64,000 nucleotides of DNA. Source: Myxococcota bacterium (lineage in GTDB: Bacteria; Myxococcota_A; UBA796). A program made the translations under genes and the position numbers. The notes below the pieces were generated by a model that was not told where the DNA came from, made no database searches, and worked only from the letters and a program-made list of their open reading frames with translations. Of the stretch, positions 52,963-61,488 are shown one piece after another (position 1 is the stretch's first letter; the number at the start of each line of letters is the position of its first letter). The DNA lies in NCBI GenBank assembly GCA_029251165.1, contig JAQXDW010000113.1, forward strand, positions 62,001 through 126,000. Reading direction: 5' to 3'.

Positions 52963-53829
52963 CTACTCGAACATCTTGCGGAGCCGGCGGCGATCGCCGC
53001 CGAAGGTGAACGCGGACTCGAGGAGGTGGGCATTGCCCGGGTCGAGGAGGACCGGCATCGCGACGCGGACAGCCTCCAGGCGATCTGCGCTGAGCAGGAA
53101 CGTCTGGAGGAGCCGGGCGAGCTGTGAGGCCGTGATGTGGGCCTCGACGACGGCCTCAGTGAGAATCTCCAGCTGGCGTGCACCACGCCCAGCCGCGGCG
53201 AGGCGCTCGATGAGGGCCAGCAGCTTCATCTCGGAGATCGGCTGGAGCAGGTCCACATCGTCCGCAGTCAGGGCTGGACCGGAGCGCCCACAGTCGGCAG
53301 AGAAGATCTCCGCGTCGTAGGTGACGGTGCAGGTCGTGTGCTGACCAGAAGAGACCGATGCAGCCCCGGTCAGGACCTCTTCCCCCTCCAGCCAGACGAC
53401 AAACCCGGCATCTCCAGGCGAGAGCGCCAGCGCGACGAAGGAGCGGGTGGGGTAGCTGTAGGGCAGCGGCTCTCCGGCGAGGCGGACAACAAATGCGCCG
53501 CGATCGAGCCCGACAACCGACACACTCCCCGGAGCACCGTCGGTCATGCCACCGAGCACGAGGGGCTCTTCTCGGAGCACAGAGAATGAGCCCTCGAAGT
53601 AGCCGACCACAACACGGGCATCTGCACCGACCTGCAGATCGATGGCCGCGATGGTCTCGCCGGAGCGGTTTCGGGCATCGAGCCGGTGGACCCCGTCCGA
53701 GAGCGGTGGAGAGCGCAGGCCCGCGGCCGTGGACTCCATCACCCGACCATCGACCGCGAAGACGGCGGGGGAACCCTCGATCTGGATCTCACCAGCCAAG
53801 GCGACGGGGGAAAGGAGGAGCGTGAGCAT
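52963..53829 (-). CDS. Secreted DUF4476-domain protein
   Basis: The 288-residue protein has a short signal peptide (MLTLLLSPVALAGE) and a PEGA-like or carboxypeptidase-regulatory-like beta region (about 20-130, HRLDARNRSGETIAAIDLQ). The C-terminal helical DUF4476 domain has LLALIERLAAAGRGARQLEI, then AVRVAMPVLLDPGNAHLL and the closing FTFGGDRRRLRKMF. DUF4476 proteins are found in Bacteroidetes and deltaproteobacterial groups, without known function. It is the first gene of the minus-strand operon ending with the DUF493 gene; only 38 bases separate its start from the divergent TMTC-like gene, so both promoters must be packed there. Confidence 0.75.
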   Translation of the reverse strand: MLTLLLSPVALAGEIQIEGSPAVFAVDGRVMESTAAGLRSPPLSDGVHRLDARNRSGETIAAIDLQVGADARVVVGYFEGSFSVLREEPLVLGGMTDGAPGSVSVVGLDRGAFVVRLAGEPLPYSYPTRSFVALALSPGDAGFVVWLEGEEVLTGAASVSSGQHTTCTVTYDAEIFSADCGRSGPALTADDVDLLQPISEMKLLALIERLAAAGRGARQLEILTEAVVEAHITASQLARLLQTFLLSADRLEAVRVAMPVLLDPGNAHLLESAFTFGGDRRRLRKMFE

Positions 53830-53867
53830 CGCCTGTAGATACCTCGACCTGCGTTAGGCTGCCCGAG

Positions 53868-55853
53868 ATGCGTCGTCTGTTTGCCCTTCTTCCCGCCATC
53901 GCGATTCTGCTCGCATACCTGCCCATTCTCTCTGCTGAGCCGGTCTGGGACGATCACACCCTGCTGCAGCCTGGAGTGCTGGCGGCGGCATGGGGTCCGC
54001 TGCCGTTTAACCCCGACTACTTTCGTCCCCTCGGGGTCTGGACGCTCACGCTCGGCGCGCGCGCTGCCGACCCGATGATGGCCCACCACCTCATCAACGT
54101 CCTGCTGCATGCGCTCAACACGACGCTGGTCTTCATCCTCATTCGCCAGCGACTCCCACCGGAGCGAGACTGGGCGCCCATCGGGCTGTCGCTGCTGTAT
54201 GGGCTGCATCCCGCGCTGGTGGAGGGCGTGGCGTTTGTCTCGAGCCGGTTTGATCTCCTGCTGACCGGAGCGTTGCTGGCGATCCTGGTGGTGGACCGAG
54301 GCCTGAAGGGCACGGCGCGGCCCGTCGCGATCGGGGTGCTCTTCCTGCTGGCTGCGCTGAGCAAGGAGATGGCGGCGGCCTTTCCGCTCGCGCTGCTGCT
54401 GTGGCATCGGGCGGACGCCGACAGCTTCCGCGCCGTGGCTCGGGAGCGCTGGACCACCTACAGCGCCGTCGTCACTGCTGGGCTCGTGTACCTCGTGCTG
54501 CGCAGCCAGGCCCTCGGACAGCTGATGGGCCATGAGCGGGCCATGCTCGATGCCGGCGAGCCGATCTCACACCTCCTGCTCATCGCGAAGTCCTTCGCCT
54601 CTTACCTGGGCCTCGTGGTGCTCCCGATGGGGAGCCTCACTCCGATCCACTTCACCGTGCTGCCCGTCTCCCCTTCTCCGACGAGCATCGGCTACGCGGT
54701 CGGATTGATCCTGCTTGTGGCGCTGCTGCCGCGCCTGGGGCCGCTCGGCTGGCGCGTCCTCGCCGGGCTGGCGGCGATGCTTCCGGTAAGCAACCTCCTC
54801 CCGCTGGACCTCACCGGAGGCGCCTTCATCGCCGAGCGCTTCCTGATCTTCCCGCTCGCGCTGGTGGGGGTCGGAGTGGCGGTCGCCCTCTCCGCTCGCC
54901 TCGACTGGGTCCGCCGTCCGCTGCTGGTCGTCGGTGTGGTGCTGTGGAGCGGTGCGGCGCTGGCGGGGGTTCGTGACACTCTCCCGCACTGGCAGACAGA
55001 GCACACCCTGTGGCAGTGGGGGCGCACGGCCGCACCCCGCTCTCCCCTTCCCCAGATCAACCTCGCGAAGCTGATGACCGACAGCGGCGATCCCCGCAGC
55101 GGACTCGTCCTGTCTGATGAGGCCATCGCCCTCGATGGGTCCTCCGCCCTGGCCTGGAACAACCGCGGCCAGGCCCTGTTCCACCTCGGGGAGCTGTCCC
55201 GCGCAGCTGAGAGCTTCACGACAGCGGCCTCCCTTGAGCCGAGCACCGCGATGTTCCACGCCAACCTCGGCAGCACGCTGCTGAAGCTCGGTGAGCTGGA
55301 GAGAGCCCGCACGGTCCTCGTCGAGCATGCCTTGTTCTGGGACGCGGAGAACGTCGAGGCCCGGCAGCACCTGGTGGGGGTCTACATCATGTCCGGGCGT
55401 CCAGATCTCGCCCGGCCCATCATCGACCGTCTCGACGGTGCCCTGCCGCCAGATCACATCGAAGCGATGCGGTCCGACACCATGAGCCACGCCAGCTGGC
55501 TCGCGCTCGGCGATCAACTGAGAGACCAGGGAGAGCACGACAAGGCGATGGCCGCGCTCGACGAAGCGGCACGACTCGGCGCCGCTCCGCTCGACCTCGC
55601 GGTCAGCCGCAGCTCCATACTCATCGAGACCGGACAGCTCTCAGCAGCCACGCAGCTCCTCGGGGGCATGCTGGCGGAGCGTGACGCCCGGGTGCCGTAC
55701 AACCTCGGCGTCATCGCAGAGCGGGCCGGTCAGCCGACCGCCGCTATCCAGTGGTACACCGAGGCCGCAGCTCGAGACCCGCAGTGGGTCATGCCCCGTC
55801 AGAAGCTGGCGGAGCTGACCGAAGCGCACACGCCAGACAATACGCCGCGATGA
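53868..55853 (+). CDS. TMTC-like GT-C membrane glycosyltransferase with TPRs
   Basis: The 661-residue protein has about eleven transmembrane helices in residues 1-400 and TPRs in 400-655 (SSALAWNNRGQALFHLGEL and following units). The first loop carries EPVWDDHTLL with the Asp-Asp typical of GT-C enzymes; HHLINVLLHALNTTLVF and YGLHPALVEGVAFVSSRFD match TMTC/DUF1736 proteins. Eukaryotic TMTC proteins O-mannosylate cadherins from a lipid-linked sugar. Bacterial relatives are widespread without assigned targets. It should act at the inner membrane with the active site facing the periplasm. Its 3' end overlaps the convergent TMEM220-like gene by 65 bases. Confidence 0.8.
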   Translation: MRRLFALLPAIAILLAYLPILSAEPVWDDHTLLQPGVLAAAWGPLPFNPDYFRPLGVWTLTLGARAADPMMAHHLINVLLHALNTTLVFILIRQRLPPERDWAPIGLSLLYGLHPALVEGVAFVSSRFDLLLTGALLAILVVDRGLKGTARPVAIGVLFLLAALSKEMAAAFPLALLLWHRADADSFRAVARERWTTYSAVVTAGLVYLVLRSQALGQLMGHERAMLDAGEPISHLLLIAKSFASYLGLVVLPMGSLTPIHFTVLPVSPSPTSIGYAVGLILLVALLPRLGPLGWRVLAGLAAMLPVSNLLPLDLTGGAFIAERFLIFPLALVGVGVAVALSARLDWVRRPLLVVGVVLWSGAALAGVRDTLPHWQTEHTLWQWGRTAAPRSPLPQINLAKLMTDSGDPRSGLVLSDEAIALDGSSALAWNNRGQALFHLGELSRAAESFTTAASLEPSTAMFHANLGSTLLKLGELERARTVLVEHALFWDAENVEARQHLVGVYIMSGRPDLARPIIDRLDGALPPDHIEAMRSDTMSHASWLALGDQLRDQGEHDKAMAALDEAARLGAAPLDLAVSRSSILIETGQLSAATQLLGGMLAERDARVPYNLGVIAERAGQPTAAIQWYTEAAARDPQWVMPRQKLAELTEAHTPDNTPR

Positions 55854-56145
55854 GCCCCAGGCCCAGCATCTCGCGCCATGCCTCGACGCCGGCGGTCTTC
55901 ATCGTCGCGTCTCCGAAGAGCGCCGCAAGATCCAGCGGCCCCAGCCCGCCAGCAGCGATGGAGATGGCCCACACCGTCGCGGCCACCGCCACACCAGCAG
56001 CGACCATGCGCCGCCGCCGCCCGACGAGCGCAACCGCCGCCGCAGCCAGGTAGATCACCACCCAGCGCAGCGGATCTGGATCGTTGAGCTGGACCACGGC
56101 ACCGAGGACAAACAGCACGGCGAGCGCGCCATGGAGGACACGCAT
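55789..56145 (-). CDS. TMEM220-family small membrane protein
   Basis: The 118-residue protein has three or four hydrophobic helices. The N terminus matches the TMEM220 family: an initial helix (VLHGALAVLFVLGAVVQLN), the NDPDPLRWVVIYLAAA signature, and a later helix (LGLGLIAAYCLACAL). The function of this family is unknown. The ATG at 56145 is preceded by GGAGGAGAGG; a longer open frame to 56385 does not look like protein. The last 65 bases are antisense to the end of the TMTC-like gene, so both C termini are encoded in the same DNA. Confidence 0.78.
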   Translation of the reverse strand: MRVLHGALAVLFVLGAVVQLNDPDPLRWVVIYLAAAAVALVGRRRRMVAAGVAVAATVWAISIAAGGLGPLDLAALFGDATMKTAGVEAWREMLGLGLIAAYCLACALRSAPPASDGA

Positions 56146-56511
56146 CACGCCTCTCCTCCAGTGCTCGCCGGATTCCGCACGTAGGCGTGCGCTGCCGTGA
56201 ATTGGCCGCAGCGGCGCACGGAGCCGGTCAGGACCGGCCCAGGGACAGTGCTTGGGGGCTTCATGCCGCCCGAGAGCCAGCGGATCCGCCGCAGTCGTCT
56301 CATGATCACCTCGATGCCAGAAGCGCTGTAACCGAGCCCATGGTGTCTCTCCTGTGGCCGACGGAGGGGATAAAAGGTCATGCACGGCGCTGCACCCCCG
56401 GCTCCACGCTCGCCTCCCGCCAGGGTACGCTCTGGAGTCTACTGAGCCGCCGACTGCGCGACATGCTGCGGCGTCTCACCGTCGCCCACTGGGAACCCGA
56501 ATGGAGCTGAT
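56146..56511. other. 366-base divergent intergenic region
   Basis: This gap separates the TMEM220-like gene from the divergent nucleotidase gene. It has open frames, including one of 56 codons from ATG 56340 ending one base before the nucleotidase start, but none has a ribosome site or protein-like composition that I would trust. GATAAA near 56370 could be a -10 box without a matching -35. I see no terminator or repeat. Confidence 0.5.
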
Positions 56512-58176
56512 GTGCTGACCCTTCTCCTCGCCTGCAAGCACACCCCCGCACCGGCACCGCAGCCCGTGCTCCTCCCCATCGCCGCCGTAAACGACTGGCA
56601 CGGTGCGCTCTATGAGCAGCCGGTGCGAGACTCCGCGGCGCAGGTGGCGGGCGGCCTGCCCTGGCTGGTCGGCACCATGGATGCCATCCGCGCCCAGCAC
56701 AGCGACCTCGTCGTCCTCGACGGCGGCGACATCTTCCAGGGCACCTGGCCGATCAATGCCTCGAAGGGCGCGGGGGCGATCGCTGCCTATGCGCTGCTCG
56801 GAGTGGACGCCGCAGCGATCGGTAACCACGAGTTTGACTACGGGGGCACCGACACCCACCCCCTCCGTGGGGCCCTGATGGATGCAGCCTCAGATGCCCC
56901 CTTTGCCTGGCTCGCTGCGAACATCACCGAGGCAGACGGCACCCCCTGGGCGCCGCCCGGGATCACCGCGACGACCATCATCGAGCGGGGCGGGTTCCGG
57001 CTCGGAGTCATCGGGCTGTCCACCACGGAGACCCCCCAGACCACCCTGCCCCGCAACGTCGCAGACCTCCGGTTCACCGATCCTGTCGCCGCAGTCCAGG
57101 CTGCGCTGCCAGCCCTCGCCGGGGTCGATGCGATCGCCGTGGTCGGCCACCTCACCGGATCCTGCTCTCCGACCGACTTCTCCACGCCCGACGAGGGCTG
57201 CCGACCGGACGGTGAGATCGGCCGCCTCCTCGACACCCTCCCCCCGGGAACCATCGATGTCATGGTCCTCGGCCATGCCCACACCCTGCTCTCCAACCGC
57301 GTCGACGACACCTTCATCCTGGAGAGCCGCTCCAAGGGACGGATGATCGGTCGGGTCGACCTGATGATCGGCCCAGACGGCGTCGACGCAGATGCCTCCA
57401 TCCTTCATCCCCCCGTCACCATCACGCACACCCCGACCGAGCCTGGCTGCACCGACGCAGCCTTCGTCTCCGCTCCTCAGCGCATCGGCGGCATGACCGT
57501 CACCCCCTCGACGCGCGCGCTGGCGCTCGTCGAGCACCTGGAGGAGCAGGCCGGCAGCCTGTGCGACGCGCTGGGCTGCGTCGCGGAGCCGCTGACCCGC
57601 AGCCGGACCCAGGGCAGCGCGGTCGGTCACTTCACCGCCGACGCCATGCTCGCCGTCGCACCTCAGGCAGACCTCGCGATCACCAACTCTGGCGGCCTGC
57701 GGTCGGATGTTCCGGCGGGAACCCTCCGCAGAGAGCACCTCCAGGCGGTGATGCCGTTCGACAATCGTCTGGTCGTGCTGGAGCTGACCGGTGCGCAGGT
57801 GATGACCCTGATGCGGCTGGGGTCATCGGGTGGACACGGGGTCCTCCAGCTCGCAGGAGGCCGGTATGGTTACGATCCGGAGCGGACGGGGGGGAGCGAT
57901 CTCGACGGGGACGGAGCGGTCGCGGAGTGGGAGCGGGATCGGCTGTGCTTTGTCGAGATTGCCGGACAGCCCGTCCGCACAGAGCAGACGTATGCTGTGG
58001 TCACCACTGACTTTCTCTACGATGGTGGCGATCACCTCGGCCCCGCGCTGAGCGGTGCGACGATCCTGGAGCGTGGACCGCTGCTGCGGGAGGCGCTGTT
58101 TGACCACGCCGCAGCTCAGGATGCCTGCATTGAGGCAGACGATGACGTCCGGGTCGTGCTGGGGAGCTGTGACTAG
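56512..58176 (+). CDS. UshA-type 5'-nucleotidase/metallophosphatase lipoprotein
   Basis: The 554-residue protein starts MLTLLLACKHTP, so Cys8 would be lipidated after a minimal signal; no upstream in-frame start is available. The N-terminal metallophosphatase domain (about 20-290) has the DxH site in AVNDWHGAL, VLDGGDIFQG, IGNHEFDYG and VLGHAHTLL. The C-terminal nucleotidase domain (about 315-530) has ITNSGGLRSDVPAG and MPFDNRLVVLELTG. The enzyme would strip phosphate from external nucleotides or nucleotide sugars at the cell surface or in the periplasm, for phosphate or nucleoside scavenging. GGAG lies six bases before the GTG start. It converges with the DUF2071 gene 15 bases away. Confidence 0.9.
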   Translation: MLTLLLACKHTPAPAPQPVLLPIAAVNDWHGALYEQPVRDSAAQVAGGLPWLVGTMDAIRAQHSDLVVLDGGDIFQGTWPINASKGAGAIAAYALLGVDAAAIGNHEFDYGGTDTHPLRGALMDAASDAPFAWLAANITEADGTPWAPPGITATTIIERGGFRLGVIGLSTTETPQTTLPRNVADLRFTDPVAAVQAALPALAGVDAIAVVGHLTGSCSPTDFSTPDEGCRPDGEIGRLLDTLPPGTIDVMVLGHAHTLLSNRVDDTFILESRSKGRMIGRVDLMIGPDGVDADASILHPPVTITHTPTEPGCTDAAFVSAPQRIGGMTVTPSTRALALVEHLEEQAGSLCDALGCVAEPLTRSRTQGSAVGHFTADAMLAVAPQADLAITNSGGLRSDVPAGTLRREHLQAVMPFDNRLVVLELTGAQVMTLMRLGSSGGHGVLQLAGGRYGYDPERTGGSDLDGDGAVAEWERDRLCFVEIAGQPVRTEQTYAVVTTDFLYDGGDHLGPALSGATILERGPLLREALFDHAAAQDACIEADDDVRVVLGSCD

Positions 58177-58191
58177 CCGGCGGAGGTCGCC

Positions 58192-58926
58192 TCACACAGT
58201 CCTGGGTGTCCCGTCAGAGAGCCACCGGGGCGGGAGATGAACGTGGTACAGCGTCTCCGCCTCGGCCAGCACGGAGTGCACCTGCCCCTGGGCCGCCAGC
58301 GGCACGATGTCCAGTGCATCCAGCAGGCCGTACCGCACCTCCAGCGCCGTCGCAGTCCGAGGAGCATACGGGGCATGCCAGATGGTGTATCGACCGATCT
58401 TTTGGTCGTCCCCTTGGTAGTACCCCTCCCAGGGCTGGGTGAGGATCGTCAGCCCGTCCCCGAGCGTGGAAAACCCCGGCAGCGCCCCCACCGGCTCTCC
58501 CACGACATAGCGCAGCGACATCGGCCACTCCCCGGTCGCCTCGACCGCTCCAGGCGAGAAGCGATACCGCGCCCGTCGCCAGGGCATCTGCCACAGGTAG
58601 CGGGGCACACCGACGAAGGCCGTGTCGATGGTCGTGCCGATGAAGAACACCCCGCGGCGACCCTGCCGCTGAACATAGACCCGGTAGTTGGTCTGCCCCA
58701 GAGAGAGCCCGATGGGCAGCCAGTAGGGCCGGAAGGTGGTGTTGTAGAAGGTCACCGCTGAGATCAAGGCGGAGCCATCGAGCAGCTCCAGCGTGAACCC
58801 ATCGGGAACATGCGGTCGCAGCCGGGCCGGCTCCACCGCCCAGGTGACGACGGTCAGATCCGTCAGCCGGCTGCTGACGGTCTTCCAGTCTGGATCAGGA
58901 CGGGGAATCAGGGCACAGCGGCTCAC
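58192..58926 (-). CDS. DUF2071-family protein
   Basis: The 244-residue protein matches the DUF2071 family (YqjF-like), which has the acetoacetate decarboxylase-like fold. It shows LTVVTWAVEPARLRPHVPDG, SALISAVTFYNTTFRPYW, YRVYVQRQGRRGVFFIGT and a late FSPG beta region. I do not see the catalytic Lys context of true acetoacetate decarboxylases. The function of the family is unknown. It starts with GTG at 58926, only 24 bases after the fumarase stop on the same strand, so the two may be co-transcribed without an obvious functional link. Confidence 0.85.
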   Translation of the reverse strand: MSRCALIPRPDPDWKTVSSRLTDLTVVTWAVEPARLRPHVPDGFTLELLDGSALISAVTFYNTTFRPYWLPIGLSLGQTNYRVYVQRQGRRGVFFIGTTIDTAFVGVPRYLWQMPWRRARYRFSPGAVEATGEWPMSLRYVVGEPVGALPGFSTLGDGLTILTQPWEGYYQGDDQKIGRYTIWHAPYAPRTATALEVRYGLLDALDIVPLAAQGQVHSVLAEAETLYHVHLPPRWLSDGTPRTV

Positions 58927-58950
58927 GACCGCTGGCCGCAGTCTTCCCTG

Positions 58951-60573
58951 CTACAGCATCTTGAAGAAGTCATTGCCCTTGTCGTCCACGACGATGAATG
59001 CAGGGAAGTCCTCGACCTCGATGCGCCAGATGGCCTCCATCCCCAGCTCCGGGTAGGCCAGACACTCGACCTTCTTGATGTTGTCATGGGCCAGGACTGC
59101 GGCCTGACCGCCGATGCTGCCGAGGTAAAAGCCACGGTGCGCCTTGCAGGCATCGGTGACCTGACGAGAGCGGTTGCCCTTGGCGATCATCACCAGGCTG
59201 CCGCCAGCGGCCTGGAATGGGCCCACGTAGGGATCCATGCGCCCGGCAGTGGTCGGACCAAAGCTTCCCGATGCATAGCCGTCCGGCGTCTTGGCCGGAC
59301 CAGCGTAGTAGACGGGGTGCTGCTTGAAGTACTCCGGCAGCCCCTCGCCAGAGTCGATGAGCTTCTGGAGCTTGGCGTGGGCGATGTCGCGCGCGACGAT
59401 CATCGGCCCCGAGAGGCTGACCCGGGTCTTGACCGGGTGACGGCTCAGCTCATCGCGGATCTCATCCATCGGGCGGTTCAGATCGATCTGGACCACCTCC
59501 TCGGAGAGCGTCTCGGACTGGACCGGGGGCATGTACCGAGCGGGGTCCGTCTCGAGGGCCTCCAGGAACACTCCCTCTGCCGTGATCTTCGCCTTGATCT
59601 GACGGTCTGCCGAGCAGCTCACGCCGATGCCGACCGGGCAGCTTGCGCCGTGCCGAGGAAGGCGGATGACCCGCACGTCGTGGCAGAAGTACTTGCCGCC
59701 GAACTGGGCGCCGATGCCGAGATCCTGTGTGATCTTGAGGACCACCTTCTCCATCTCCACGTCGCGGACGGCGTGACCGAGGCTGTTTCCCTCGGTGGGG
59801 AGATCGTCGAGGTAGCGACAGGAGGCGAGCTTGACGGTCTTGAGGTTGGCCTCAGCGGAGGTGCCACCGATGACCACCGCGAGGTGGTAGGGCGGACAGG
59901 CTGCGGTGCCCAGCCGGGGAATCTCTGTGCGGAGAAACTCCCGCATGGACTCTGGGTTCAGCAGGGCCTTGGTCTTCTGGTAGAGGTAGGTCTTGTTTGC
60001 GCTGCCGCCGCCCTTCGCGACGAACAAGAAGTTGTACTCGTCCTCTCCCTCCGAGTAGATGTCGATCTGTGCCGGGAGGTTGGTGCCGGTGTTGGACTCC
60101 TCGAAGGTGTTCTTTGGCGCCAGCTGGCTGTAGCGGAGGCTGGACTCGGTGTAGATCCGGTAGACCCCCCGAGAGAGGTGAGACTTGTCCGCTCCGTCGG
60201 TAAACACGAACTGGCCCTTCTTGCCCATGATGATCGCAGTGCCGGTGTCCTGACAGCTCGGCAGCACCCCCGCAGATGAGACGTTGGCATTAAGCAAGAG
60301 GGAGCGGGCGACGAAGCGGTCGTTGCTGCTGGCCTCTGGATCCTCGAGGATGTCGCGGAGCTGCTGGAGGTGCCCGGGACGGTAGAGGTGACTGACGTCC
60401 CGCATCGCAGTCCGAGCCAGCTCGGTGAGCACGCTGCCCGAGACATCGAGGACCGTTCGACCGCGCCACTCGCTGACGGTCACACCGTCGATGTCGAGCT
60501 TGCGCCACGGGGTACTCACCGGGTGGGCGTGGGGAAACATCTCCTGGTACTCAAACGGCGGCGGCAGCTTCAT
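58951..60573 (-). CDS. Class I (iron-sulfur) fumarate hydratase
   Basis: The 540-residue single-chain enzyme interconverts fumarate and malate in the TCA cycle. The three likely ligands of its 4Fe-4S cluster are Cys107 ([10 protein letters not shown]), Cys226 (GTAACPPYH) and Cys320 (GVSCSADR), each two residues later than in E. coli FumA. Class I signatures such as [16 protein letters not shown] and [14 protein letters not shown] are intact. The C-terminal beta domain closes with [19 protein letters not shown] lies six bases before the ATG at 60573. Class I fumarases are oxygen-sensitive, so this organism may tolerate microaerobic niches or use another fumarase as well. Confidence 0.96.
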   Translation of the reverse strand: MKLPPPFEYQEMFPHAHPVSTPWRKLDIDGVTVSEWRGRTVLDVSGSVLTELARTAMRDVSHLYRPGHLQQLRDILEDPEASSNDRFVARSLLLNANVSSAGVLPSCQDTGTAIIMGKKGQFVFTDGADKSHLSRGVYRIYTESSLRYSQLAPKNTFEESNTGTNLPAQIDIYSEGEDEYNFLFVAKGGGSANKTYLYQKTKALLNPESMREFLRTEIPRLGTAACPPYHLAVVIGGTSAEANLKTVKLASCRYLDDLPTEGNSLGHAVRDVEMEKVVLKITQDLGIGAQFGGKYFCHDVRVIRLPRHGASCPVGIGVSCSADRQIKAKITAEGVFLEALETDPARYMPPVQSETLSEEVVQIDLNRPMDEIRDELSRHPVKTRVSLSGPMIVARDIAHAKLQKLIDSGEGLPEYFKQHPVYYAGPAKTPDGYASGSFGPTTAGRMDPYVGPFQAAGGSLVMIAKGNRSRQVTDACKAHRGFYLGSIGGQAAVLAHDNIKKVECLAYPELGMEAIWRIEVEDFPAFIVVDDKGNDFFKML

Positions 60574-60642
60574 CTGGGGCCTCTCGGAAAGCGGGAGTGC
60601 AGAATAATCCGCCAGCAGGCGATGTGGGGTAGCATCACCGCC

Positions 60643-61293
60643 ATGCCCTCCTCCATCTTTCTGCCGGACAAGGTCGCTGCAGCCCTGGACCGTGACGTCC
60701 TCGCCGCCTGGGCGCGCACCGATCGTCCCACAGCGCAGGCGCTGATCGCTGCCGGGCTGCCGGTCCCGCTGGAGGTGACGGATGGTGCCCCTGCGGCATC
60801 GCTCGCACGCTACACGGCGGCAGGACTGAGGGCGGAGCTGGCCGGCGCAGACGTGATCCCGAGAGAGTGGCTCAAGGCGACCGCCATCCTGGCGCTCACC
60901 GCGCTCATCTTCCGCGTCATGGGCTCCGATCCCAATGCCCTGCTCAACCTCTCAGCCCTTCCCGCGATGGCCGGCGCCTACACACTCGCCATCGCTGGCG
61001 TGACCTGGGGTGTGCGCACCCGCCGGCTGTCGGCCACGCTCGCAGCCCTGGGAACAGCCCGAAACCACCTGACCACCGCCGAGCCCGTCGGCCCCAGCAT
61101 GACGCTCATTGTTCGGATTCGGGACCTGCGGAGAGCGGTCGTAGAAGCCACGCTCAGCGCTGCGATCCAGGGCGCGCTGCTGCGAGAGCTGTTCGATCTG
61201 GAGGCAGCCCTGAGCACGACCGGCACGATTCCGGCAGAGGCCACGTCGATGATCGACGACATCGCAGAGAAGCTGGCGCGCGCGCACTCCTGA
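60643..61293 (+). CDS. Membrane-associated protein, unknown function
   Basis: From the ATG at 60643 the protein is 216 residues. The first 80 residues are a soluble helical region ([20 protein letters not shown]). Two hydrophobic helices follow at about 85-105 ([19 protein letters not shown]) and 108-128 ([20 protein letters not shown]), then a helical tail of about 90 residues rich in Ala, Arg and Glu. A longer open frame back to 60370 runs antisense through fumarase and is rejected. No clear ribosome site is visible and I recognise no family. It is divergent from fumarase across 69 bases. Confidence 0.6.
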   Translation: MPSSIFLPDKVAAALDRDVLAAWARTDRPTAQALIAAGLPVPLEVTDGAPAASLARYTAAGLRAELAGADVIPREWLKATAILALTALIFRVMGSDPNALLNLSALPAMAGAYTLAIAGVTWGVRTRRLSATLAALGTARNHLTTAEPVGPSMTLIVRIRDLRRAVVEATLSAAIQGALLRELFDLEAALSTTGTIPAEATSMIDDIAEKLARAHS

Positions 61294-61371
61294 TCGTCGG
61301 CGAGACACGCGACCGGCGCTCGGCTGCGTCACCGAGAGAGCCTGGGCGCTGCACAACAACAGGAGCCCCAC

Positions 61372-61488
61372 ATGTCGCGCGGACGCAACAACAGCACGGC
61401 CGCAGGCTTCAGCGGAGACCGGCCGCCTACTCGGCGCTGTTCCGATCGCCTGGACTGGCGAGAATCTCCTGGGCATAGTCCGGGTTGA
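61372..61488 (+). CDS. Possible 38-aa small protein with strong ribosome site
   Basis: ATG 61372 is preceded by ACAGGAG with seven bases of spacing, a better site than most genes here have. The frame gives MSRGRNNSTAAGFSGDRPP and 19 more Arg/Pro-rich residues, then TGA. The last 62 bases overlap the end of the phospholipase D gene on the other strand. It could be a real small basic protein, the remnant of a truncated gene, or chance. Confidence 0.25.
   Translation: MSRGRNNSTAAGFSGDRPPTRRCSDRLDWRESPGHSPG

Noticed and set aside
56340-56510. 56-codon frame ending just before the nucleotidase gene
   Set aside because: It has no ribosome site and an Arg/Ser-rich composition typical of chance frames.
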